DNA of 64,000 nucleotides from Paraphoma chrysanthemicola (taxonomy: Eukaryota > Ascomycota > Dothideomycetes > Pleosporales > Phaeosphaeriaceae): the NCBI GenBank assembly GCA_020744225.1, contig JAGMWG010000018.1, positions 62,001 to 126,000 of the forward strand. Direction: 5' to 3'. Of the stretch, positions 1 through 10,625 are shown one piece after another. Position 1 is the first letter of the stretch. Each line of letters begins with the position of its first letter. The notes below the pieces were generated by a model. It was not told where the DNA came from and made no database searches. It was given only the letters and a program-made list of their open reading frames with translations. The position numbers and the translations under genes were made by a program.

Positions 1-134
1 AAGGCATGAGCTCCGACCTCGATCGGCTACTCAACGGGCTTATGGAAAAACGCATGAAGCGCAATAGCAGTGCAGCAAGTAAAGCCAGCACAGCGCGTAG
101 CGGGACGGGTAGCTCGCTGAGTGCGCTCCGGTGA
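1..134 (+). CDS. C-terminal tail of an unidentified protein (5' truncated)
   Basis: An open frame enters from the left edge (codons from base 3) and ends at the TGA at 132-134. About 43 residues are visible: a short charged helix-like stretch (SDLDRLLNGLMEKRMKR), then a tail rich in Ser, Ala, Thr and Gly that looks disordered. No domain is recognisable, and with only the tail inside the window no function can be assigned. The frame is the only one of the three that stays open up to a plausible 3' end followed by AT-rich downstream sequence. It could also be the last exon of a multi-exon gene. Confidence 0.5.
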   Translation, partial: GMSSDLDRLLNGLMEKRMKRNSSAASKASTARSGTGSSLSALR

Positions 135-1121
135 TCTTGACGCCATGTCCAATAAGACGTGTTTATTTCTTGTTGTTATACCCTAGGGCATTTTCTTGTG
201 GATCTGGCGTTTCCTCCAATGGATGTGTATCACGCAGCATGATCTCGGGGCATGGGGCGGATTTTGCGATTTTGTTTTTGGTTCCTATACCATTCTAGCC
301 GCGTTTGCGTGCGCATAGCATCGCATTTTTCTAACATTTTTTTCTTTTCTTTTGGGGCGGTGGTCGGCTCGGCGCGTCTACTCTGCGTTTTTATACACAA
401 CTTCTCACATTCGTTGAGTAATACCCACTTTCAAAGCTGTAAGATGGAGCCGGCGACACCAGGACGCTGGATTCGGGACAAGATAGGTTGTTGTAGTGTT
501 ATGCTGCTGCTGCATTTTGTAAGCATCTCTGGAGAGGAATACATGAGGAGTGGATGCTGAATTGTCTACATTGGTACGGTTTTGGAGTGAAGTGATGACG
601 TGATGTGCTGGTTTGGGGATGTAGCTTCCGATGCCTGATTGGGGTTTTTGGGCTCCTTCCACCTCTTCCTTTCAAATAACAACAGTCGCACTACATACGC
701 ACCACATTTTCAAACGTATGAAGCTACTCGTTCATTTGTAAGGACCATAACCGTGAAATGAATGCACCAAGCCTGGCTACGCAACCGGCGCGCACAAGAT
801 CGGCATTTACATCAAGGGCAACATACCGGTGAGCAACGCCTGCCTGCACGGCTAACTGACCTCGAGGCTCGCGCGCGACGTGGGCCAACAAGAGATGTTG
901 GCGACTAACATGCAGGACGCACATGCTGGGGTACGATTGGCACAGCACAGCCGAAGGCGTTTAGCTGCGCACGAGGCTATGCCACCAGTACATCCCGACA
1001 GCCTGATCAACTCGCTCGCTGCTGACTGTCGACTTCCGACTCTTCTGCATCCCTCCAAACTCACGGAAACGACTGATGTCGTCAGCAAATCCATACCACC
1101 TCCGCGTCTGCGTCTCTCGCC
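135..1121. other. Intergenic stretch, no gene seen
   Basis: About 1 kb between the truncated gene and the next start codon. The first part is T-rich (for example around 320-360), as expected of a 3' region, and the rest holds only short overlapping frames without recognisable protein features. No tRNA or repeat was seen. Confidence 0.5.
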
Positions 1122-3618
1122 ATGCTTGATCCGTTATTAGCCTTGGGCCTCGTTGCGAACGTGGTCCAATTCATCGATTTCACCGTCAAATTAATCGGCA
1201 AAGCTAGCGACATTCATCAATCGGCCTCGGGAAGCCTTGTGGAGCACGACGACCTCAGTAAGGTCACCGAGGATGTTACCATCTTATCGACAAAATTACA
1301 GCACTCCCTTATCGTGACTGGCACAAACGGGAGCCTAACGAACGATGACCAAGCCCTCTATGACTTGTCTAAAGGCTGCTTTGAGGTATCACAGGAACTT
1401 ACACGGGCTCTACGCACACTGCAGCTCAATGGCAAGTCAAGTCGCTTTCGCAGCGTCCAACAGGCATTAAAGACGGTGTGGAGCAAGGACGACATCAAGC
1501 TACTCGAGCGAAGGGTGGGACTCTACAAGAATGAGCTGAATTTTCGCATCATCGTTAGGTTGAGGTACGTCAAAGAGTGGGCCAATCTCCACAGCTAAGC
1601 CCAGTGGCAGAACGCAAGTCGATCTCATGGCAATCCAGCAGACAGCTGGCTTTGCCAAGCTTGATCAGGACACCAAAACCGTCGTTCAAACACTAGTTGA
1701 CGTGGACACTCGAATGAGAGATGGTTTCGATGAGCAAAGCAAAGTGCTTAACAATCTCCACTCACAAACAGACGCTGCTATCGATATCTATGCTGAGGAA
1801 AACAGAATCGATCATGAGCGACTCTCCAATAACATTTCAGATCTTTCCGAGCAATCGATTGACCAATGTGAGCGTCTTCTCGACGCGCAAGCTATTAACA
1901 AGATGGCTGTCGAGCTTGCATTCGATCGTAATATGACCGAGCACGAGAAGACTCGGCAAGAGATGAACCGCCTGAAGGCAGAAGCCGAAAGACAGGTAGA
2001 AGTACTCATGGAAGAAATCCGACAGCTCAAACTCGAACTGGAAGCTAGCGTGAAGACCATTGTCGCTAGCATGGGAACAGCAACAAAGAAAGAAAGTCAA
2101 AAACTGAAGGACATCAGTAATGCGAAATTCAATCTGTGGGTTGCGAAGGAACTCATATTAGAGAAGTTGAAGGTGAGCCGTGACCATCACCATGTAGGGT
2201 TGTCTAATTCATGGCAGGCGTTCATTGCATTGTTTCGATTCAATTTTGGTTCCGAGATGTCGTCTACCTCAACGGATATACAGTCCTGGAAACTTATGCC
2301 ATACCCCAAACCTGTTCGAGCCAGATATGAATCTGTGCGTCCTAGAGATGATTCACCCGGCGCCAGTGACGCTTCTATACCGCACACCCACGTTGAACCA
2401 ATTCACGCAGTGCATTCCCCTACGTTCAAGATGTGCCATGAACAAGACTTTGATATGACTGTGGCACTTCCGGATCAGTTAGGTCGAGGACAGACCAGGT
2501 TGACCAAAGCTGTGGACCCTTCGTGTAGAAGCAATTCGTTGTACTCGATCCCAAAAGCAATGGTAGCGCGACGAGACTTGATAAAAATAGTACGGTGCTT
2601 GCTCGAACATGAGGCCAATACCGTACAGGCCAAAAACAGGGCTGGGTCAGTCTAGGTCTTGACTCTCAATCGTGGATCCCCTGCTCGACCAGACTGGCTG
2701 TATACGCAGCTCCTTTCGAATGAGCAGCATGAACGGTTTCGGGCTCTCATGGCAATGATCCATACTGCTCGGGATGGCGCCTTGGCGGCATTGAACATGT
2801 TGCTCGACAACGACGCTGAACTGTGTCTAACGGCGGAACAATTTGGCATATCGCCCCTTGGAGCCGCTTTCTTTCGCGAATACAAAGATAAGGGTCATCT
2901 ACTCCTCCAGAAAGGATTTTTGCCGGACGCCATCGACCCGATAGGCTCAACGCCACTAGCAATCGCTGTCACCACAGACTCGGAGGCTATGGCTCAGATA
3001 CGCCAACTGCATGGCGCCAGTCTTACGATTGAAAATCTAATCATGTGTTGCATGCCCCTGGAATGGGCAGCCCAAGAAGGCCATAAACCAATGTGTGAAG
3101 CACTCCTTCAGAATTGGACATCGCAAAAGCCCTATGACGCTCAAAGGCTATTCGCTAATCCTCTCTCCCTAGCTGTCCAAGGTTTGCACTTTGAGATTGC
3201 AAAATTGTTATTAGATCGTGGTGCAAGTGTCTTCATGGACATGAACAATATTGAACATGATACACCTCGGGAATATGATACCCGTCGTATATCGACGAAT
3301 GGTAATCACGGCCAAATATTTTCAGATGCACGCAACATGATCAGGATGCTAGAGATGTACGAAAACAGCGCAAAACTTGGGATCGACCCAGCAACGTTCG
3401 GGAAACCAAGAATAGACGACGAGTGTGCTATGAATGTCCGCCATTACGAGGACAATGCTGTGGAGACAACTGGCGATAACGATGACGATGCTCTGAATTT
3501 GTCCTCTGGTAGATACCTATCGATTGAGCAACTGATTTCTCCAGCAATAGACTACCACACGAAGAAGGACTGGGTTCTACTCCTCGAGGCGAAATTTGCT
3601 TCATTGTACACGCCATAA
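1122..3618 (+). CDS. Fungal STAND-type N-terminal domain / coiled-coil / ankyrin protein, interrupted by an in-frame stop
   Basis: The N-terminus (MLDPLLALGLVANVVQFIDF) is the hydrophobic helix start typical of the fungal N-terminal domain of NACHT/STAND (NLR-like) proteins. A 46-nt intron (1565-1610, GTACGT...CAG) is supported because splicing keeps frame into the next exon. Then comes a long charged coiled coil (about 1930-2090), and after about 2560 ankyrin-like repeats (LLEHEANT...NRAG; a second array at about 2770-3230 with TPLAIAV and LLLDRGA). No NACHT ATPase lies between them. A TAG at 2653-2655 falls in the loop of an ankyrin repeat, while the same frame stays open on both sides. Either the gene is broken, or a weak in-frame intron (for example GTACAG at 2623 to CAG at 2709, 87 nt) removes the stop. 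Unbroken length would be about 815 residues. The family is linked to self/non-self or stress recognition; the role here is inferred. Confidence 0.6.
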
Positions 3619-4031
3619 GAGCTTGAGACATCTAGAAAGCGTTTTTCGGCCAATGCATCTGCTATCCTTGACTATTGACCCAAATCCCTTTGGTGAAACG
3701 GTGGCCTGATGGGTTAGCCAAACTCAATAGAGGGCTGGCTCTACTTCCTGCGTGGCGACCATAACGTCGGAAATCACAACCTTCTCTCTTTCCAATCTTC
3801 AACGCGCTCCGAGGATTACCAGGTGCTCGCTCACTCTTGAAACTTGCTCCATCGCCCTACCACTTGCCCCACGCACGCAATAGCATCGACCGTAAAACGC
3901 TGTCACTATGAAATGGCTCCATGGACAGCTCGTTATTGTTTCAATTCGTGTCAGGACAAAGACGAAATGCCATGTCTTCATGCCCCTGTACTATCACTAC
4001 ATGGCTTGATACCTAGAGGCAATCAAGATCG
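3619..4031. other. Convergent intergenic stretch, no gene seen
   Basis: About 410 bp between the 3' ends of two converging genes. Only short unsupported frames are present. It probably carries both 3' UTRs. Confidence 0.4.
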
Positions 4032-5298
4032 TTAGTGCTGAGTCCCTATTGAGCGCTTCTTGTCGTAGCTTCGCCCGCAAACTCTCTGAATTTTATTAGC
4101 ATGCCTTTCTATCCTCCAGAAGAGCAATCAGCTTACCTGTCGTCGTTCGGAGAAGTCCGCATACAGTCCCAGCCATAAGTCGCGATCGGTACAATCAGGC
4201 ACTTGGCCGCCCTCACTCTCCACGCACTTCGGCTGATGCTCTTCCCTCAGTGCATCTGGGGCTTTCAACCACGGTTTCGGCACCGGCCAGTCGGAAAAAT
4301 GGACGAACTTCGCCTCTTGAAAGATCCTCGAGCCATTCCACTTCTCGGTCGTCGTGCCGAGGTACTTCGAATGGTCGGACCCGCGCAGCTCCCCGGTGAT
4401 GATATTGTACCGCCGGTGCGGCAGAATCAGACAGCTGTCTTTGTACAGAGTATTGAGAATGTCCATGTCGAAGCCGGGGTCGTCACGATTCATGAACTCT
4501 TCGATGCGATACCATTCCCGCTCAGATGGCTCGAGGAGAATGAGCTGACTGGACAGAAAGGGTTGGTCGAGCCAGTATGCACGTGGCATTGCGACGGGTG
4601 CAGATGAGCTGAGGAACAATTCGTCCATGTACTGATTGACGCATGTTAGTATGTTGATCGCGACCGTTCGAGAACCCGGCCAGGTGACAACTTACATCCC
4701 GTACGGTCGCATCCGAATCCAATGAGATGAGACGTTTGTATTGCGTCTGATTGAACGCCAATAGTTTGGTGTAGCTGTCTTTCCACTTGGGATCGCCTCT
4801 TGCAAACGTCTGGAGTTTGACCGGCACGAGCTTCGTTCCATAAAAGTCTCTGGCCTTTGCAAGCAATCGACTTTCAATGCTCACATCAGTGAGATGCTCC
4901 CCTACGCCAGGGACCTTCCAGTCCTCGGGATACATCATTATGCGATCAGCCTTTGTCCTGTGCCGATGAAGAGCTTCCAGAATCATGAGGGAGTTGCAAA
5001 GATAATTGCCATTGGTGACATATTGGACATATGCGAAGTCGTTCCAATTGATTATGAGGCTAGGATCTGGTATTTTGATGGGCGGTGCATCATTTTGTGG
5101 ATGTAATCTGGCGGGAACGTGGAAGATGAAGGTTAATGAGAGGAAGAGAATAAGAGCTGTGAGCGCCGCCAGCGCTGTCCGCACACGTCGAAGCGCAAAC
5201 CATTCCAGGTATCGCCCACTGTTCGATTTCGGATATTCAGAGTCGTCGTAAGATCGTAATGGACTGTACTGCCATAATGACGCGAGACGTTCGAGCAT
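4032..5298 (-). CDS. Glycosyltransferase family 8 type II membrane protein (GNT1-like)
   Basis: Predicted 383 residues in three exons on the minus strand: 5298-4696, 4631-4137 and 4085-4032. Introns are 4632-4695 (GTAAGT...CATACTAAC...CAG) and 4086-4136 (GTAAGC...GCTAAT...CAG). The second intron replaces a premature stop with the ending RVCGRS. A cytosolic tail is followed by one membrane span (about residues 40-62, ALTALILFLSLTFIF) and a lumenal GT8 fold. The metal- and sugar-nucleotide-binding DxD motif is LISLDSDATVRDYMDEL, which spans intron 1, and the family motif FVHFSDWPVPKPW lies near the C-terminus. Fungal proteins of this type are Golgi N-acetylglucosaminyl/glucosyl transferases acting on glycans; the exact donor and acceptor cannot be read from sequence. 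It is divergent from the aspartic-protease-like gene. Confidence 0.85.
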
Positions 5299-5781
5299 AG
5301 TGAACTAGTGGACTTTCGAGCTGAACATGAAATGGAATGGTGCAGCAGAAGAGTGATTCGAAAGAACTGAAATTCATTTCCCAGGCTACCAGATCCCAGA
5401 CGAAACCGTGTCTTTGTAAGGGCTTGCTGCATATACTGAGGCGCTGTCGTGCTGTGCCGCAAAGGATTGAGTTGCTCAACTACCCACGGGCCGAATGAAG
5501 ACCCAACGACGATTTGCGCGGCAATGATTGGCGGCGCAAGCGCGAATAAGGCTTATTCTTGGTGCAAAAGAAGGATGTCTTCATCTTATCATGCACAATG
5601 GACTCCAAACGTCACGCAGCAGGTTCCGTTGTTATGATGCTTGGTTGCTGCGCCGCCCCCTTCCGATACCTACACCGCTGGGTCGCATGGGGTCGACCAT
5701 CATGGCACTCGCTCGCCCCATACCAGAATATCTCACCCTGCATTTTGGATACAGTGAGTTCGCCCCATCTTACTGGAGAAG
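5299..5781. promoter_or_regulatory. Divergent promoter region (GT8 gene / A1-like gene)
   Basis: About 480 bp between two divergent start codons. No convincing ORF or recognisable binding site was seen. It presumably holds both promoters and 5' UTRs. Confidence 0.4.
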
Positions 5782-7578
5782 ATGATACATATCATTACTC
5801 TTGGTCGAGGTCTTTTTTTCCTCACTTTGATCCAAAGTATACTCGCCGCGAAACCGTTCGTGGTACCATGGAGCACATCCAAGTTCGGTCCGGATGGCCC
5901 CTGGCCAGCAGTCAGCATCACTGTTGGCGGAAACGACAGTAGCATGTACATCAGCGCTCAGAAGACAGCTCAGGTAGCTGTGTATCCAGGCGGCGAGTTT
6001 CAAAGTCTGACATACACGAGTGCTGCGTGCTCGCTATACCCCAACTCCCTTTGTGGAGCAGGAGGCACTTGGAATCCGGATCCATATCAAGCCATGCAGC
6101 AGTACATTGCCTTCTCTCCGAGTTTTGTTGACAATACGACGGGCCTGAAGACGATGAATGCTCGCTCGCTTGCTTTGGGACTCACGATCAACGAACGGAC
6201 AGTGTGGAACGCTACCTTGGCAAGTGCGAACTCGGGAAACGTTACGTATGCGAACGGCGTCGTTGGTGGAGTACCACTAGGGAATCTGGCTCTGGGAGCA
6301 AGCAGTGGTGCACCGGAACAGTTCTTCACACAAAGCAACATCGAGGTCGGACGCGGGATCAACGCGTCTATTTTCGCGGGCCGCCTGTACCGCGACGGAG
6401 ACATATCATCCTACTCATACGGCTTACACATTGGATCCGCCGCATTCGACTACCCAGGCTCCCTTGTCTTTGGCGGCTACAACAAAGGCCGTGTCATCGA
6501 GCCAGTAACTTCTTTCGAAGACACCGGCGCAGTCGAATTGCTCGACATCAGCATTGGCGTAGAATACGGCGAATCGCCGTTCCCATTCAAGCTCAACAAT
6601 CGACTCCTCCCGCGCCAACTTAAGGTCAAACCCGATCCCTTATCGCCTTACCTTTCCCTTCCATCTGAGCTCTGCCGCACGTTGGCCAGTCATCTCCCTG
6701 TCATCTGGGACACGGATATGAAATATTACCTCTGGAACACATCTTCGCCAGAATACTCCCGCATCGTAACTTCCCCAGCATATCTCGCCTTCTCCTTCCC
6801 ACCGCCCAACGGTCAAATCTCGGACGTCATGATCAAAGTCCCATTCGCTTTGTTAAACCTCACCCTCGAACGGCCCATTGTCAGCAAACCCACACAATAC
6901 TTTCCCTGCATGCCATACGACACCGATCGCCCTGTTCTCGGTCGTGCATTCCTCCAAGCCGCGTTTCTCGGACGGAATTGGGAGAAAGCGATTAGTTGGC
7001 TCGCCCAAGCACCCGGGCCGGGTGTGTCGAGACGCGGGCTTGGAGACCAGAACATGGATATCGCGAGAGATGCAGTGGCGATTGAGGGCTGGGGTAGTGA
7101 GGGGCTATTCAACATCAGTTGGAAGGGACATTGGAGCGTGCTTGCAAGCCAGATAAATGTACCGATTCCGGACACACCGAGGGAGAGTGAGCAGCCAAAG
7201 CAACCCGGGTCTAATGATGCAGATGCAAACACTCAAGACAACGAGGCCATTTCGACAGGTGCGAAAGTTGGCATAGCTGTCGGTGCCGTGGCAGCGGGTG
7301 TTCTCGTCTTATGTGTGTTGGGCTACTTTTGGCGGAAAAAGAAGCGCGCTGACAGGATCACGGAGATGACTGGGACTACATACACGGTTGCGCCGGTCGA
7401 GGTGGCAGAGAAGCCGCAGCATGAGTATTATGCGGGTCCTACAGCATGGGGAGAAGGGAGGGTTAAAGACGCATGTCTGAGCTGGCAAGTCCAACCTCAC
7501 CAATTGAGATGCACGATACAAGTCTGCCGTTTCGTGGTTAAGGCTGCGTTACGTGAGCGAAGCCGAACGCTACGTTGA
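5782..7578 (+). CDS. Pepsin-family (A1) fold surface protein with transmembrane anchor, catalytic Asp residues missing
   Basis: A 598-residue frame. The signal peptide is MIHIITLGRGLFFLTLIQSI, followed by an A1-type fold recognisable from conserved landmarks (SLVFGGYNKGRV, PYLSLPSELC, VLGRAFLQAAF). At the first active-site position, where DTGSS is expected, the sequence reads VAVYPGGE, and the second DTG is also absent, so it is probably not a protease. A Ser/Asn-rich stalk leads to one membrane span (about residues 493-515, VGIAVGAVAAGVLVLCVLGY) followed by a KKKR stop-transfer signal. Many potential N-glycosylation sites are present. The last 35 residues look unnatural, and another frame just downstream encodes ELASPTSPIEMHDTSLPF then TAA at about 7540. 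A small intron or an indel near 7450-7480 is therefore possible. A role in cell-surface sensing or wall biology is only a guess. Confidence 0.8.
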   Translation: MIHIITLGRGLFFLTLIQSILAAKPFVVPWSTSKFGPDGPWPAVSITVGGNDSSMYISAQKTAQVAVYPGGEFQSLTYTSAACSLYPNSLCGAGGTWNPDPYQAMQQYIAFSPSFVDNTTGLKTMNARSLALGLTINERTVWNATLASANSGNVTYANGVVGGVPLGNLALGASSGAPEQFFTQSNIEVGRGINASIFAGRLYRDGDISSYSYGLHIGSAAFDYPGSLVFGGYNKGRVIEPVTSFEDTGAVELLDISIGVEYGESPFPFKLNNRLLPRQLKVKPDPLSPYLSLPSELCRTLASHLPVIWDTDMKYYLWNTSSPEYSRIVTSPAYLAFSFPPPNGQISDVMIKVPFALLNLTLERPIVSKPTQYFPCMPYDTDRPVLGRAFLQAAFLGRNWEKAISWLAQAPGPGVSRRGLGDQNMDIARDAVAIEGWGSEGLFNISWKGHWSVLASQINVPIPDTPRESEQPKQPGSNDADANTQDNEAISTGAKVGIAVGAVAAGVLVLCVLGYFWRKKKRADRITEMTGTTYTVAPVEVAEKPQHEYYAGPTAWGEGRVKDACLSWQVQPHQLRCTIQVCRFVVKAALRERSRTLR

Positions 7579-8239
7579 GTAGGATGTCATTACACTTGCT
7601 GTGGATTTCACCTGCGCAAGAAATTACATGATAGAAATGTAAGTGCTATTCTTTTCGCGACGCAGTCTTTGCAAGTCAATATGTTGTAGGATAAAACTGG
7701 TCCCAATGCGTATAGTCACTTTTTCGCGTCATGATCGCGCTCTACCTATAGCATCTCCGGCTCATCCAAACTGCTGATAGAAAGAAAGTATCGCTTCCGT
7801 AATAATGCTAAAGAGAGAGCGTAGGTGAAGCTCTCTCAATAAGCGCGGTGCATGTCTGACTGACAGGGATGCAACGAAAGTGGTTGCCTAAAGCCTAGCG
7901 CGGAGGTGCGCCTTTCGCACAACCAACTGGGTACATTGTTTACAACTCTACATTTCACAACAAATGACTATTAATTTTGCTTCTACATGTCAATCTACTT
8001 GTGACATTGTAGTGAAGAAGACGTCGCCTTTTAATTGAATAGGCCACTTTGTGTCGCGTTATATGGTACGTACAAAGGTCTTTCTCTAGTGTTTCAGGGA
8101 AGTTCATTGTAAGTTCTCGTACTAGGTATATAGTCATAGAAGAGAATCGGAGGAACACCATACTCTCACATCAATTCAATTACTCATTGACGCAAAAGAC
8201 AGCATTCAAAGGCTAACAATCTTCGACTTCAGGCAAACT
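7579..8239. other. Intergenic stretch, no gene seen
   Basis: About 660 bp between two same-strand genes. AT-rich, with only short unsupported frames; presumably the 3' UTR of the A1-like gene and the kinesin promoter. Confidence 0.4.
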
Positions 8240-9746
8240 ATGGAACAATTCTACCGGAAAAACGTTGCAAAGTACCACTCGCTAGTTGGCGCGCTAGATC
8301 CTTTCCCAAAGCCACGAATATTAAATGGAACCCCAGACGCGAATATGATCATCAGCGCTAGAATTAGGCCGCTCGCACAGGATGAGGGTTTCCCTTGTGC
8401 AATGTTTCCGCGATCGAATCAGAAGAATGTTGTGGACGTTCACGATCTGTACAATCATCCGCGCAGCTTACCAGTACTTCGAGTAAGTTATATGCTAGTA
8501 CCTTTTGAACTCCTCTAGCTTTACTAACCTCACTTGTGTTCAGTCTTCCGATTATCAGGTTGATAGGCTTTACGACTACACGTCGACAACGGACGATATC
8601 TACGACGATCTTGTGTATGACTTGGTCCCGTTTGCCTGGAACGGAGGTATCGGGACTTTATTTGCGTACGGTCAGACAGGCTCAGGAAAGACGTTCACAA
8701 TCAGTAGGCTGGAAGAGCTTGTCGCAGAAACTCTAATGAAGGGTAGGCTCGACGGTGAAAGGGATATCTACATGACCATCATCGAGCTTGCTGGGAATGC
8801 CGCCTTCGATCTTCTTAGCGATCGGGAACCAATATCCCTTCTCCAAGACTCGGATGGCACGACGCAGATGGTCGGCGTCAAGGAGCTTGAAGTTTCCAGC
8901 CTGGACGACATGAGCGCTCTTGTCGAACGCGCAAACTCATTCAGGCGTACTGAGCCAACGCTCAAGAATCCCGCATCATCACGCTCGCACGCAATCTGCC
9001 GCATCAGGATACACAGCCCATCGGACAATTCTGACGGTCTGCTCTACCTCATCGATCTTGCCGGGTCCGAAAGCGCACGCGATGTCGCAGTCCATGGTGC
9101 AGACCGCATGCGCGAAACAAAGCAAATCAACATCAGTCTTTCCGTACTCAAAGACTGCATTCGTGGGAAAGCACAAGCAAATGCCATGCAATCGGGACAA
9201 AAGCCACCACATATACCATTCCGTCAAAGCGCGCTTACAAGAGTGATGAAACACGTATTCGACCCGGCGAGTAGCCGCCCGTGCAAGACGGTGGTGATAG
9301 CGTGCGTCACGCCCAGTTTGGCGGACGTAGGACCAAGTAAAAACACGTTGCGATTTGCGGAGCTGTTGCGTGTGTCCGGGCCTGCGGATCGTCAAAGCGA
9401 TGCTAAGCAGACTACGAAGGAGAAGAAACCTGCTATGACCTGGAGCAATGCGGAATTGAGACAATGGATCAAGGAAAATGTGAGTCTGCCCTGCCTCTCC
9501 TCCCCTTCCTCGACACCCCCATCTCTCTTTCGTTTCAGCTCGTTGCACACATATGTATACTGACTGAATCTACTAAAGTCCGGCACACCCCCAATTCTGG
9601 ACAATGTCGTGGCGCCGCGCGAGTCCGGCGCCAAGTTCTTCGATCTTTCGAGCAGAGAGATTGAGTATCGGTGTCAAAAGTGCCCCGGCGTGAACGCCAA
9701 GCAGGCACAAGCTTTTCGCGCACAGCTGTGGGAGATGTACATCTAA
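8240..9746 (+). CDS. Compact kinesin motor protein
   Basis: Predicted 448 residues in three exons: 8240-8482, 8544-9479 and 9579-9746. Introns are 8483-8543 (GTAAGT...TACTAAC...CAG) and 9480-9578 (GTGAGT...AAG). The protein is almost only a motor domain: N-terminal strand IISARIRPLA, P-loop FAYGQTGSGKTFT, switch I NPASSRSHAIC, switch II LIDLAGSES, and microtubule-binding helix region KDCIRG...HIPFRQSALTRVM. There is no long coiled-coil stalk; about 90 residues follow the motor core, ending in a small Cys-containing tail. The short neck before the motor and the layout recall kinesin-13 (KIF2/KIF24) proteins, which depolymerise microtubules, but subfamily placement needs a phylogeny. It converges on the cupredoxin gene with 144 bp between stops. 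Confidence 0.85.
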
Positions 9747-9890
9747 GCCCACATGAAGAACTGGATCCTTGCTAAAACACAAGATAGTTATGTACTTTTA
9801 GGCATTAGTCACTAAAGAACGTTGCGAGCTACTTTCATGCCCCTAGATCTGAATATATACATGCAAAACAGCGCTGATCTAGCAAGTGTC

Positions 9891-10625
9891 TTAATTATTT
9901 CCACCCAACAATGCTGCCAATCCACCAGCACCCGCGCCCGCACCACCTCCATTCTTTCCCTTCCCTCTGCCTTTACCTTTACCCGTTGTTGTTGTCGTCG
10001 CCGCATCGCCCTGATTAGCACCCAACACATTCCTCGGGTTTGTCCCCGCAGCATTATTCATTACCGTTCCGCCACTCATGCCGCCCCTCGGGCTCACATT
10101 ATTCCTCGCGTTTGCAGCCTTGTTCGCATACTGTTGCACCGCCGCGTCGTCGGGTGGGTTGATGACCATGACCATGCCTTGTTGGCAGTGCTGGGCTTGA
10201 CTGCAGTAGATGTACATGGGCTGTGTGTCGGTAATGGGGACCATGAACATTGGCGTGTTTGCGGCCTGACGGTTGTTGTTGCGGTTCTTGCCTTTACCGC
10301 GGCCGTTCCCGTTGCCAGATGCGGGTGCTGCGACGGGCTGGAAGTCGGAAAAGATGGCATTGCGTTCAGGTTGGCAAGGTGTGTTTGCGTTGGAGGAGGC
10401 GACACTGTGGTTCTAAGGTGATGTCAGCTGTGCGGTGTGGACGGTGGGTTCGGACTGACTAACCTGACTAACGAAGTTGAACGCGACCATATCCCCAGGC
10501 TGTGCGGTGATAGTGTTTGGCGTGAACTGGAATCTGTTGTTCGCTGCTACTGTGACCATCATCGTCGCAGCTGATGCGGTGAGGCTGTGGGCCAGAGCCG
10601 CATAGACAAGGCTACCAAACAACAT
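9891..10625 (-). CDS. Secreted cupredoxin (plastocyanin-like) protein with Gly/Lys-rich tail
   Basis: Predicted 227 residues in two exons, 10625-10464 and 10412-9891. The intron 10413-10463 (GTTAGT...TTAG) keeps frame. After a signal peptide (MLFGSLVYAALAHSLTASA) comes a cupredoxin domain. Its first strands (FQFTPNTITAQPGDMVAFNF) are followed by copper-type ligands NHSV, then YIYCSQAQHCQQGM, giving the His, Cys, His, Met pattern of a type 1 copper site. A low-complexity insertion rich in Asn, Gly, Arg and Lys separates the first His from the second half. The C-terminus is Gly/Ala-rich and ends LAALLGGNN; a weak GPI signal is possible. Such fungal extracellular cupredoxins (sometimes called serine-rich proteins) are abundant at the cell surface; their electron partner is unknown. 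Confidence 0.85.

Noticed and set aside
9822..10421. 199-codon plus-strand frame over the cupredoxin gene
   Set aside because: Antisense of the Gly/Lys-rich cupredoxin tail; the minus strand carries the recognisable copper-site motifs and signal peptide.
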